This document shows positions 1 to 12,400 of a stretch of DNA of 64,000 bases, piece by piece (position 1 is the first letter of the stretch; every line of letters starts with the position of its first letter). The notes beneath the pieces were generated by a model. The model searched no databases. It was not told where the DNA came from and was given only the letters and a program-made list of their open reading frames with translations. The position numbers and the translations under genes were made by a program. The stretch comes from Holothuria scabra (taxonomy: Eukaryota; Echinodermata; Holothuroidea; Aspidochirotida; Holothuriidae): positions 14,836,001 to 14,900,000 of the forward strand of contig CM074184.1 of the NCBI GenBank assembly GCA_037179385.1, read 5' to 3'.

Positions 1-4
1 AAAG
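1..4 (+). CDS. ACSM: Possible 3' tip of the preceding ACSM exon
   Basis: The window opens with AAAG followed by GTAAAG, a good splice-donor match. The next exon starts in phase 2 with A then CCT GGT TGG. Joining AG to that A would give Arg before Pro-Gly-Trp, and an Arg at this place fits the ACSM family. With only four bases visible this is an inference. Confidence 0.3.
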
Positions 5-361
5 GTAAAGAGCAGTCCCCCCAAGTTGAAGTAGTGTAGTAGACTGTCCTATTTCATGATTGGCTCTTGAGAGTCATGTGACAACATTTTTTGTCCTCAA
101 ATGTGAAATTTACTAAGAGTTCCTGCTTGGTTTACTTTGAAAGATACTTTGAACAGAAATAAGAAGAAAGTTGTGATGTTTAGCTGTTGCTTCAAAGTAA
201 GTTTAGGGCAATTGCTCTCGTTTGCCCTTTAAATACCTGCTTCCATTTTCTTTTTTTTATTTTTTAATTGTTGTTGAGTGTTTCAATTTGCTCCTGTTAT
301 CCATCTCAACTTGCATGCTTGTTAAACTTTTGATGTTTTGTTTTGTTCCTGTTGTATCTAG

Positions 362-416
362 ACCTGGTTGGGTAGACTACAGAGAATGTTTTGAAAAAGC
401 TTCCCCTGTACACGAG
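362..416 (+). CDS. ACSM: ACSM exon a (PGWVDYRE segment)
   Basis: Acceptor TATCTAG and donor GAG|GTAC bound 55 bases that read [18 protein letters not shown] after one split-codon base. This is the variable linker before the ATP-binding loop in ACSM proteins. It starts in phase 2 and ends in phase 0, which fits exon b. Confidence 0.7.
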
Positions 417-3400
417 GTACTTATTTGTGGTCATGTTTTATTTGATTTACATACTAAAGAAATATCAAATTTTGTGACAGTTATGGAATGTAAAGTTTGT
501 AATGGAATGACCTCTTCAGAAGCAAATACCCTATAGGGGAAAATCATAAGAAAAAATGTTGTATGTTACATGATTTAAAATTACCAGAACTGCACTGTAG
601 TTTGACGTCTATTGCATGCCTTCATTACTGTTGTTTTATCATTGCTGTGTTATGATTTTACTGAATAATGCCATTTGTTGTAACATTGAGTTATCCATAA
701 TATAAAGTCATTCATTTAGAATTGTTTTTAGTGAATTTTATTATGTGCTAAGAATGTTTTTTTTCATTTAATTTTGTGTTGACGCCTTTTTTCCATTTTG
801 TTTGCAAATCGGATGTGTGTGCATTTTTCGAGCTATTTAAATGCATCTGTTATTTTTATTTAAATCTGAATGGCTAAAATATTATTAATCTGTCATGTTG
901 TAAATTCTCAAAAGTTGGAATTGTCAGGGGTAAAGTTCATTTAGTATTTGTAACCCTTGAGAATTGTCCTGGGTGATTATATGGGAGAATTATACCATCT
1001 CAACATCTGTGTCACCTTATAAATAATTCCCTCATCCCCTTAAAAATACATCTTTTCTTCAAATGTGTATCCCTTTTCTTACATCTAATTTATCAGTCAA
1101 GCTTTGGTTTGATTTGATTGAGTTTTACACCTCAATTTCTCGCCTTCTTGTTTAGTCTAGCAGGGCCCACAGACTTTATAGAGCTTGTGCATTGGTGACA
1201 TACTGACGTCATCCTTTGAGTAGAAAAGTGGAACACGTGGCCACATGCATAAGAATTTGCCACGCATGTGTAGCAGACTATGCACATATTCAACTGGTTG
1301 ACAAATCAGCTGTCTGCATTTGTCTGTGTTGGTTTGTTTTGACCTCAAACGAGGGCATACTGTCCGCTCTGTTACATCATATGCACAAGGTCTGTTTCAG
1401 AAGTACATGAGTCACTGTATCACTCAATAATTGCTGCTATTATGCTGTTATCTCAATACATAACACATCTTGAGATAACAGCATGCTAAAATCCTATTCA
1501 GCATGGCCATGTTTGGTAGAGTTTACATTTTGGTCATAATATCTTGTAGAGCATACTTTTGTAAAATTATTTATTCAGTCAGAATTTTAAATTGATAATC
1601 TGATAGGTTGATAGTTTTGTTATTTTTTCTCTGACAAGTGGTCAAAAGTTGTGCAAAAGAAACGTTTCTTTCCTGTTCATTGTTTTACACTCCTTTTTTC
1701 CCACCATGCAATTGTGTGTTTGTGTTTTAGTCTGCTACTTTGTCTTTGGCTTCAAGCCTCTGTTAATTCAAGCATAGGGCAACTGTGAAGATGATCTTGT
1801 CTGGTCTGACTAGGATGTGTGCCCAGCCATTGTCTTGTAATGGAGAAGTTTATGTACAGTTGATTGATTTTCCAAACAGGATGCCAGTAGCTCTCAACCT
1901 TCAAAAGTTGTGCTCTTCACCAAGAGGTTTCAGTGAGATTATAAGAGATATGAGGTTGATGTTAGGAAAACTAGGTAGGAAATTAGTAGTAGGAAAACTT
2001 GTTTTGTTGGATCTGGTCAGAATATTTGTTTTTCTTATGAGACTGATCTCCATCTACAATCCTCGACAAAAATGATGGGACAAAACAAGCAAACCAAGCA
2101 AAGAACGGAACAACTTCCTCCCACTCCCCCATTCAATGTTGCGGCAGCCCAAGGCGTCCTGAAACTTCAACATTGATACGGGGAGCTGGGTTTGTCCCAT
2201 GTATTTTTGTCGAGGATTGTAGCTGGATAATAACTTGTGCTTTATAGTGTTAATGTGCTTTACAAAGATTATTTTTTAGTATAAAAGTATCATTATTGAT
2301 TTTTTTTTGTTTTAATTGATAAACTTTGCAATTTTTAGCATAAAATGTACACTATCAGGATATTAAAAATCTCTGCTATAAATATTTGAATGACAGCAGT
2401 GTATCACAATAGCTTAACCAACCTGTATTGTAGACTATGTGATATGGAAAGTTTGTGTCATATTTCATTTTTATGTATGATACTGTACCTGATCACCAAA
2501 AGGATGTTTGCTCTTTTCTGTTATATCATGAAAAACTTAAACACATCATTCCACTGCTTCATGATTACCATTGATCATGCATGAAAGTATTGAGATTCTG
2601 CAGCATATCTGCTCTAGTCTCAAAATTGTTAAAGATGTCCTTTTTAAGCATTCTGTCTGTTTCTTCAGAATATCAAGTCTTGCAGTGATGAAACATTGAC
2701 AGCATTTTTTACAAGTGGTACAACAGGAAAGCCAAAGCTTCTTATACACTCCCATGCTAGTGGTAGCCTTGGACATATTGTGACAGGAAGGTAGGTTTTT
2801 GTGGTGTTAATTGTCGTTTGTTTTATAATGTATGTTTCAGCTTTTGTTCCATGGATTGTTTCATGTTTCTTTTGTGTAGTATGTCAGTAAATTGCAACCT
2901 TATAAATCATGTGTTAGGTTAGGTAAGATTTGAGTTTTACAGCCCAGTTTCCGTCCAATTGGTTCAAGTCACGCTGGCCACAGCCTTTTTTCCATTTTTC
3001 CATGTGTTTGTTTCTTTCCAACAGGTTCAAGTTTGCATCAATGCCTTGACATTCTTTGCAGTAAAATGTCAAAGTGGTAGGGAATATGATGATCAAAATC
3101 AAATTTATGTTGGTTTTATTAAGTTGAATTAGGTTTAAATGACATCATGGATCTAGAGATCCTAAAGATGTATTCAAAGGAGATGACAGTACATGTAGCA
3201 GGAAGTATTAAATTGTAAAGAGTAAGGGCATTTCCCTTTTTACAGTGTTGTTAACAACATTCAAATTGTGAGTTATAAAATTTGTTAAGTGCAATAGCAG
3301 TCATAACAGACTTTGGTAATACTGTTATAATGAGGGCAATGATAATGACACTAACAGTAACTTAATAATTATGATCACAATTTCAGAACCTTATAATTGG

Positions 3401-6400
3401 GGCCATCAGCTAGTAATAAGTACATTAACAAAACAAATTTGGCACCAGTGGTGGTGTCAGTCAAAAGTTTCAAGTTGAAATTTGATTAGTAGGATAAAAT
3501 GTTTATTCTGTATTCTCATTGTCTTTAAGGGGTCTGGAATGATTTCAGGCAACCTCAAACCTTCCAAAGTGTTTTGTGTTTTGTTGCCTCTATTTTTTAT
3601 GAATTAGATTGGGATCTATTGTTTGTGAAACAGTAGTATTGTTTTAGATCAAATATCTCCTTTTAAAAATCACAAACATACTTTTAAACTTTCTTGAAGT
3701 GCCAGCTAAATATAGGGTGAGTGTCAATCAAACAAAGTGTGCAATTATGTTTTGGTATCATGTGACAGCTTCTACACAACAATTTTGTGGAATTCATTCA
3801 ACATTCCACTAGTAATTCTGTAAAGTAGTCTATTTTTTATGATTTTATTCTTCAAGTGATTCTTTGTGTCTTGCTTGCTTTTACAGCAGCCCTGCTATTC
3901 ATTGCAAGCAAACTAATACCAGCTTTTCTGTAAAGATACTGTATCATTGACTTGGTTTACAACCAGCAAAGTTATATAGTGCCTTGTATCTGCTGGTTCA
4001 CCTCAAAGTGTATACTGTCCTTGGTGAAATAGAAATAGTCACATACTTTTCTCGTAGGTATTAGTTTTTTGTCTTTTTTTATTGTTCATATCGGGCAGTG
4101 CCGTTCCAAGGAAGGTTTTATGTCACATGATGCACTTTTCAATGGGTCTAAAAAGAAAAACAAGTATTCACAGAAGTGGTAAAATTTGTATAGAATATTG
4201 TAAAAACATTCAGCAATATCTGACATGTAAGCGAAATATGTGACCTCGTAGTTGGTCCGAGGGGGCGATTACTTGGAGGGCTGGAATGGGGTGGGGGCTC
4301 GTACTTAGATGGCAGTGTGATTTGCAGTTGCATAGCAAACAGTTAAAATGATGGTGGTGTGTTTCTAAAGAATAGTAAAATCAAATTACAGTCATATGTA
4401 AATAATTATTCCTCAATAAATCATCCCCATCCCATTCTTTTTTAAAAAATGAATGATTTAAGATCATTTCAAGTTTTGGTATATAAGGATTTGGGCAAAA
4501 TTTGCATAAAATCCAATGTGTGGTTGTCAAGATATGAGCAGGTTAAGTTGTCAATTTTTCAGCAAAAAGTGAATTTTAAGCAAGCACATATGACATCATA
4601 TCCTCACATTAATGGATAGTCTTTTGTTTTGCTTTAAACTTCACAGCCATTATTCTCCTAAACAATCCCATATTTTCAGAATGTGGTTGCATGTTATTAA
4701 AGTGGCATGATAACTTTACAAACTTTACATTCCCCACTGGATGGTCTTTTTCTATTAACTTTAAAGGCAGTCATTCGTCACCCCAAACTACAGTTTCAGT
4801 ATACATATATCAAAACTCTCAATTGGTACAGCTCTTTGATTGGCATCACATTCAAACATTGCATCATAGCTAAATTACACAGCATGGGCACTGAGGGTAT
4901 CTTGATTACACATTATGGACTTGTATGGCCACTGGGACAAGCCATGAAGCAATAAACTAGGATTGTGTCTGGATAAAGATGAGTTTTAATAAATGTGTGA
5001 GGGGCTAGAAGTATTTGGAGAATTGGAACTGTTTGGGATGATGAAAATATGCCTTTAAGGTCAACACAGTCTGAAAAATCTGAAAAACAAAAGGAAAGGA
5101 AGCATTCCTTGTCAATGTGAGGAAGTGATAGAACCTCTGTTCCTGTCAAGTTCACTTTGGAGCAACAAATATGGTGACCTCTTTACTGACATCTTGAAAA
5201 ATACATGTCCAATTTTAATGAAAGTTTCACCACATGGTGTACATTTGGTTCCTCTTTCACATATGAAGACAGTAAACTTTTGCTTAAACTTCCCCTAAAA
5301 GCCCTTAAGATAAAGTAGTCCATGGTCATTTTAATTCACCACAGGTCAATTTGTCGATCTTAAAAAAAAAAGGGAAAAATCTCAAAAAGACCAAGACTTG
5401 CAATTTTCACATAACTTCTGAATCCACAGTGTTTCCAGCATATGGAGTCTTTAACCTGAAGCAAGTTTGATTAGCACAAGTTACTGTCTGATAGCATACA
5501 CAACTGGTATTAAACTTTATCAACATTCTTATCTTGTTGAGTGACAACAAATACAGTCATAGCTTGTTTGAGTAGGTCTGTGTGATAGTGATGTTGGTGT
5601 ATTTTGTGTTTACATCATGTACAGGGCTGTGTGTGTTGCACTTAGGCAGAAAGACTGGTATTGGAGTGTCTGCATAAGAACTGTGACATTTTCAAAGAGT
5701 GAAAGCAAGTTTCTTTGATGAAGCTTCTTGGACATATGCTACTACAAGTAAACATAAGATAGTAATTTTGTTTATAATTTATGACACATTCACACAGACA
5801 CATGCACACACTCACATACCTGTATGCCATGTGTGACTAAGGCAGACATTCTTTTTGAGGACTCCCATATAACCCTCCTCTAAGGACTCCTACATAGCAT
5901 GTTTCAATTGCAATGCATGTTGAATTTCGAGGCAGCTGAGGTCTTGAAGTTTTGTCTTTTGGTGCCCAAAGGATATCTGGTCCATGGTGTATATTCTGGT
6001 TCATGCCCTCAGTTGGTATTCTATTAGTACACTGTCTGATTCAGTGCACATTGCTCCACACTGCTTCATACATTGGCACATATGTCTAAACATACAGAAC
6101 AGGTCCAAAAATGCATTTTACATTGATTTAGCATACAAATGTTTGAGGACCCAGGAAGTCCTTGTAAGTATGAAAGGTCCTCACACTGAATATGAGTAGT
6201 CATGCAACTGTCCTTGGATGGTTGTCAATACAAACACACATACACACACATCTATTTTAGATACAATCTGAGGACCTCATTGCATTTTCTCTTGTATTTT
6301 CCTTCTTAACCCGAACTGTAACAAGACTCTATTGTTCAAACTTTAGTGGATTTGAGAAATCTATTGAATTTCCATCAGAGAACCTGAAATCCATTGTTAG

Positions 6401-9400
6401 GTCCCCAGTCTGAATTCATAACACATACATGCCATAACACACATAGTAGTACTAATATTCTTTGTCTATGGAGTTTTGCATGGCATAGGTATATTAAAGA
6501 GGGACTTGTTATCTTAATTTTGTAAAAACGTTACTCACGAGGGCAGTTAGTTTGAATGTGACATAAGGAGCTTTACTGTAAAGGATTGCTTTTCTAGTAT
6601 GATATGTATTATACTAGCATTAGGACTTTACTAGTCCTGCAGAAGGTTCATTTTTTCTCGGAGTAAAGGGTGAGAGTATTTATATCCGAACAATATTCTG
6701 AACTCAGCATTATTCTGTTTCAAATTCATAATGGTAACTTTATCCTTATTCTCATTTTGAGACAGTGACCAAGGGCTGGGAGTTACAGCCCATACAGTAC
6801 ATTCAAGTCAGAATAATGACCATAATTGTGGTGTAACCACCCTTTAGATAAGTATCCTTGGCCAACTTAACCCCACCAGTTGGTCGGAAACTGAGCCATA
6901 AAGCCCCATCTAGCTAACTCCACTCTCATTACAGGAAAATAATTGGTTAGCATTTTCACATTCTGTTGCAATTGCAAGAAAATAATGGAAAATCTCTCAT
7001 TAGATATCCATAAGAACTCCATCTATATCTGCAGACTAGGGTATTTTTGTCCCTTTCTTGATTCTTGTTGAATTGCTGGTAGAAAGTCTTGAAAAAGCCA
7101 TTTTTGATTCCTTGCCGTAGGCAGGCAAGGAATCTATGCGATGGTGATGTTTTGTGTATGAGTGTGTGTATGTGACGCTTTGGCTTGTAAACACGATATC
7201 TCAAGAAGGGTAAGTGTGACTAATCTCATATTTGGTGTGTGGGTTGGCCATATTGAGCAGATGATCCCTATAGTTTTTGGTGGAGGTCAAAGGTCATTTG
7301 GGGTCAGGAGAGGTCAAAAGGTCAAAAACTTGTAAACACGATATCTCAAGAACGTTACATGTGACGATGCCCATATTTGATGTGTGGGTTGGTCATATTG
7401 AGTAGATGATCTCTATCAATTTTTGTGAATGTCAAAGGTCATTTGGGGTCACAAGAGGTCAAACAGTAAATTCCTTAGAAATTGCTTGTAAACACGGTAT
7501 CTCAAGGAGGATAAGGGTGACTAATCTCATATTTGGTGTGTGTGTTAGCCATATTGAGTAGATGATCCCTATTGTTTTTGGTGGAGGCCAAAGGTCATTT
7601 GGGGTCAGGAGAGGTCAAAAGGTCAAAACCTTGTTAACACGATATCTCAAGAATGTTACATGTGACTATGCCTAAATGTAGTGTGTGGGTTGGTCATATT
7701 GAGTAGATGATCCCTATTGATTTTCGTGGATGTCAAAGGTCATTTGGGGTCACGAGAGGTCAAACAGTAAATTCCTCAGAAATTGTTTGTATACAGGGTA
7801 TCTCAAGAAGGGTAAGTGTGACTTATCTCATACTTGGTGTGTGGGTTGGATATATTTAGTAGATGACCCCTATTGTTTTTGGTGGACGTCTAGGTCATTT
7901 GGCGTCACAGGAGGTCAAAAGGTCAAAACCTTGTAAACATGTTATCTCAAGAACGTTACATGTGACTATGCTCATATTTGGTGTGTGGGTTGGTCTTATT
8001 GAGTAGATGATCCCTATCGATTTTCGTGGATCTCAAACTTCATTTGGGGTCACGAGAGGTCAAACCGTAAATTCCTTAGAAATTGCTCGTAAGCATGGTA
8101 TCTCAAGAAGGGTAAGTGTGACTAATCTCATATTTGGTGTGTGGGTTGGCCATATTGAGTAGATGATCCCTATTGTTTTTGGTGGAGGTCAAAGGTCATT
8201 TGGGGTCACAGGAGGTACAAAGGTCAAAACGTTGTAAACACGATATCTCAAGAAGGTTACATTTGACTATGCTCATATTTGGTGTGTGGGTTTGTTGAAT
8301 TGAGTAGATGATCCTCATTGATTTTCATTGAGGTCAAAGGTCATTTGAGGTAAAGAGATGTCAAAAGGTCAAAACCTTGAAAACATGAGATCTCAAGAAC
8401 ATTACATGTGACTGTGCTCATATTTGGTGTGTGGGTTGGTTGTATGAAGTAGATGATCCTTATCGATTTTTGTGGAGGTCAAAGGTCATTTGGGGTCATG
8501 ACAGGTCAAAAGGTCAAAACCATGTAAACACTGTATCTCAAAAATACATGTAACTAAGCTAATCTGTAATGTGTCAGTTGGCTGTATTTAAATGATGATC
8601 CCAATTGATTTTCGTGAAGGTCAAAGGTCATTGGGGGTTGGCAGTGTCAAAGTTTGAAAAGCTTGTTTGCATAGTATTACAAGAAAGGTAACTTTTGTAG
8701 GGTCCTCATACTTGTCATGTAGATGATGCATATAGTGAATAAATGATCCCTATAGTTTTTGGTGGAGGTCAAATATCACTTTGGTTCACAACTGGTCAAA
8801 GTCTCAATATCATAAAAACACAATTTCCCATGGTTGGAGTCTTGCATTCTGCAAAATTTCACACATAGTATGTGAATGTGATATCGTGAGCAGAACCGTA
8901 GTTCTACTGTAGGTGGTCAAAGGTCACCCAGAATCTCAATGTAGGAAGCTTGGATGCCTTGCATGTATTCTTTGTGGGTACATTACGTAGCACTGTCAAT
9001 TTGAAAAACATTACTGAGCACTGTCAATTTGAAAAAAAAAGAAAGGTTTAAATTTCAGTGGCAAGGAATCACTAAGCCTTTTGGCTTTCTGGTTTTCTGA
9101 AAGTGAAATGAATTATAGTCAGTCGACCTGGGAACAATGGTACCTGCATATAAACACAAAAAGGACAGATGGCTTTAACATTTTATCAAAGCTCTGATTG
9201 CAGTATAATTAAATACAAAACACTGAAGACTAAGGCCCCTAGTGGTTTGCTCTCCAGTACTTGTTAGCCTGCTTGTCACATATATTGAAAAAAGTCTGGA
9301 AGTGTTTCATGGTTTTGAAATTCTTCAGTGCTTGGTCTAAAAAAGTTTTTTAAATTGAAAACCATACATTTTTGGTTTTGATGAAAAGAGAAACCTATGC

Positions 9401-12400
9401 ATTCATGATGGCGTGCGTGTGTATGTGTATGCGTGTATGTGTGTGTGTTTGTGACACTTTGCTTGTTTACACGATATCTTGAGAAGGGAAGATCTGACAG
9501 TTTTCAAACTTGGTACACAGATACCCCTTACTGAGAGGAAGAACCCTATTTATTTTGGTTGAGGTCAAAGGTCATCTGGGGTCACAGGGGGTCAAAAACC
9601 GAAATCTTTGTTTACACACTATCTCAAGATAGAAAACTTGGATTAATTTCACACTTGATATGTTGATGCGTTATGATGTAAGAAAGAACCCTATTGATTT
9701 TGGTGGAGGTCAAAGGTCATTTGGGGTCACATGGGGTCAAACCCCGGAAATCATGGTTTACACTATATCTGAAGGTAGGAAACTGATCCATTTCAAACTT
9801 GATATGTGGATGCGTTATGATGTAAGGAAAAAACCCAAGAAATTTTGGTGGAGGTCAAAGGTCATTTGGGGTCACATGGGGTCCAAACCCTGAAATCCTT
9901 GTTTACATGATACATCATTGTAGGAAAGTTGGATTCATTTCAGACTTGATATGTTGATGTATTATGATGTAAAGAAGAATCCTATTTATTTTGGTGGAGG
10001 TCAAAGGTCATTTGGGGTCAGAAGGGGACAAATCTTGAAAAACTTTTTAACACAACATCTCAAGGTAGGAAGCTTGGATTGATTTCAAACTTGATATGTT
10101 GATTCGTTATGATGTAAAGGAAAACCCTTTTGATTTTGGTAGAGGTCAAAGTTCATTTGGGGTCATAGGGGGTCAAACTCAGAAAACTTGTTTACACTAT
10201 ATCTCAAGGTAGGAAACTTGGATTCATTTCAAACTTGATATGTTGATGCGTTATGATGTAAGCAGCTTGTTTGCAGAATATCTTAAGGCACAGTATGAAA
10301 TTTGTAGAAATGTTTTGGTTAAAAGAAAAACCAGTTGCAAACAGGTGGAGTCAAAGGTCACTTTGGGTCACCAGTTGTTACAAGAAATGTAGCATTTCAT
10401 TGAAAAGAGCATGTATGTATCATCGAAACCTCAATGCATTTTTGCATTCTGGTTGGCACAGTAGTTGTGATCATGTTTAATAAGGGTATGTATCCATGGC
10501 TGGGTAAATGTCTTCTAGCATATTTTTGGTGTTTTTCTTTATTTTTCTGTACTCCAAAGGTGCCCATGTCTGGAACTGTCATAAAGTTCAGCATTTAAAA
10601 GGGTGGGGACTGTGCATACATAATTGAATATTTGAACATTTGTGTGATCAGAGTCAATGCCATTTTATTTTCATCAAGTGCTCTGCATCAATCTGATGAA
10701 ACATTAACATCAGCATGATGGCTTTTCTTTGTCCTTCAGACTGTACAAAGGATATCAAAGAAGGGGGATTGGTACTCCCATAGTTTCTGGTGGGACCTTC
10801 ATTTTAAGTCACAATGCATGTGGTAAAGTTCCCATTCTGGCATTATTATCCAAATACCATTGGTTTGATGGACAAGGCATAATGTAATTGAAGTGGACAG
10901 CATCTGAAAAGGACTTTATATTTATCTAGCGAAACCTGGAAATTCTTTGAATTTGTTGACCTACTTTTGAGGCCAAAAAGGCAGACTTCCATTACCCTTG
11001 AGTACATTTTCAGTAAAGGGTAACCAAAATTCAATTGACATCACTGTAACAACTTTTAAAACATGCACAGTAGCTCACATTTCACAGTGTGCAGAGAAAA
11101 TTCTGATTACATGGGGGGGGGGGGGGGCTGTATGCTTACCAGAATGTGGGTTTCAGCAATAAACTGGGTTTGTGTTTTTCCTTATTTCTTGTCAAAAAAC
11201 TTTTCATCAGCCATTCATTGAGAAAAAATAAAGCTAGTATTGACTCTAGCTCATTATATCTTGCTTTCGAGGTACTGGTTGGATTTGGTCCCTACAGATG
11301 TCCACTGGAATATATCTGACACTGGATGGGCTAAAGCAGCATATAGTAATCTTTTTGGTCCATGGATTCAGGGAGCCTGTGTATTTGTTCATCAGTCTGC
11401 TGCTTTTGATGCAGCCCAGATTTTAGAGGTATTCAACTTCTACGATTTCATTTTAATAATAGAAGTGATATATATCTCAGACAGGATGCCTCCAAGTTTC
11501 GATGGTAAATGCTCTATTGGCTCGTGGGTGCTGTGATGTTTGTTTAGTCTTGAAGTCTTGAAGTTATTCTGATCATTGGTAAAAGTGGGCAAACATCTGA
11601 AGAAGAAAATTAAAGTCTGAGTAGCAAGGATGAGTATTTTGTTAAAGCAGTGGTGTCTGTTAAATTTCCAGTAAAGGAACATTTTTGGTAAGGTTCATTT
11701 CATTTCTTAAGTGAGTAATATTCGATATATAAACATTATTGAACTATGTTGCAATGGATCTGAATTTCTGAACCAGTTGGCAGAGAAACCTTTTGGTAAG
11801 CTGCTTGGTCAGCAGGAATATTACAAAATCAAGGCAATGTAGTGTCTATTTCCTTACTTTGATTTAGTTTATGTCATGTGACACCAGTGGACTTAAAAAT
11901 AATGTACAGCCAGGTTTGTTTAGCTCAGTGTAAAACTTGACTTTCATTAGGTCTAGGTTAAAAATGTTAATGAGTCTGATTTTCATTTATTTCCTGTTGG
12001 TAGTGGAAGATGGTTAACCAGGTTATAAAGTGGACTTAAATAGAAATTGCAAAGGATGAGAAATCGTAATTTTGATGACTTATTTATATTGACAATTAAG
12101 TAACAGTGATGAGAATGAATGTTAAGTCTTTTAAAACAAGTTTTCATGTGTACATTACGTACACTATCAACTTTCTGCCATTCTAGGGTAAGTGAGAGCC
12201 CAGCAGGCTGCTTATATAAAGGATGTGTATAACTGTTAAACAGAGATAACTGTTAAACAGAGATAACTGTTAAACAGAGATAACTGTTAAACAGAGATAA
12301 CTGTTAAACAGAGATAACTGTTAAACAGAGATAACTGTTAAACAGAGATAACTGTTAAACAGAGATAACTGTTAAACAGAGATAACTGTCAAACAGAGAT

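Larger units (their letters stand above)
2791..11271 (+). other. Intron between exons b and c (8.5 kb), repeat-rich
   Basis: It holds a SINE tail (2912-3002), a MITE-A copy (4760-5058), another SINE tail (6852-6918), a HINE-like element (7101-9092), a related array (9400-10345) and a G15 run (11113-11127). I see nothing coding in 5059-6850 or 10346-11271. Confidence 0.8.

Noticed and set aside
4148..4333. Small proline-rich minus-strand open frame
   Set aside because: It is short, in an intron, without start context or similarity to a known family.
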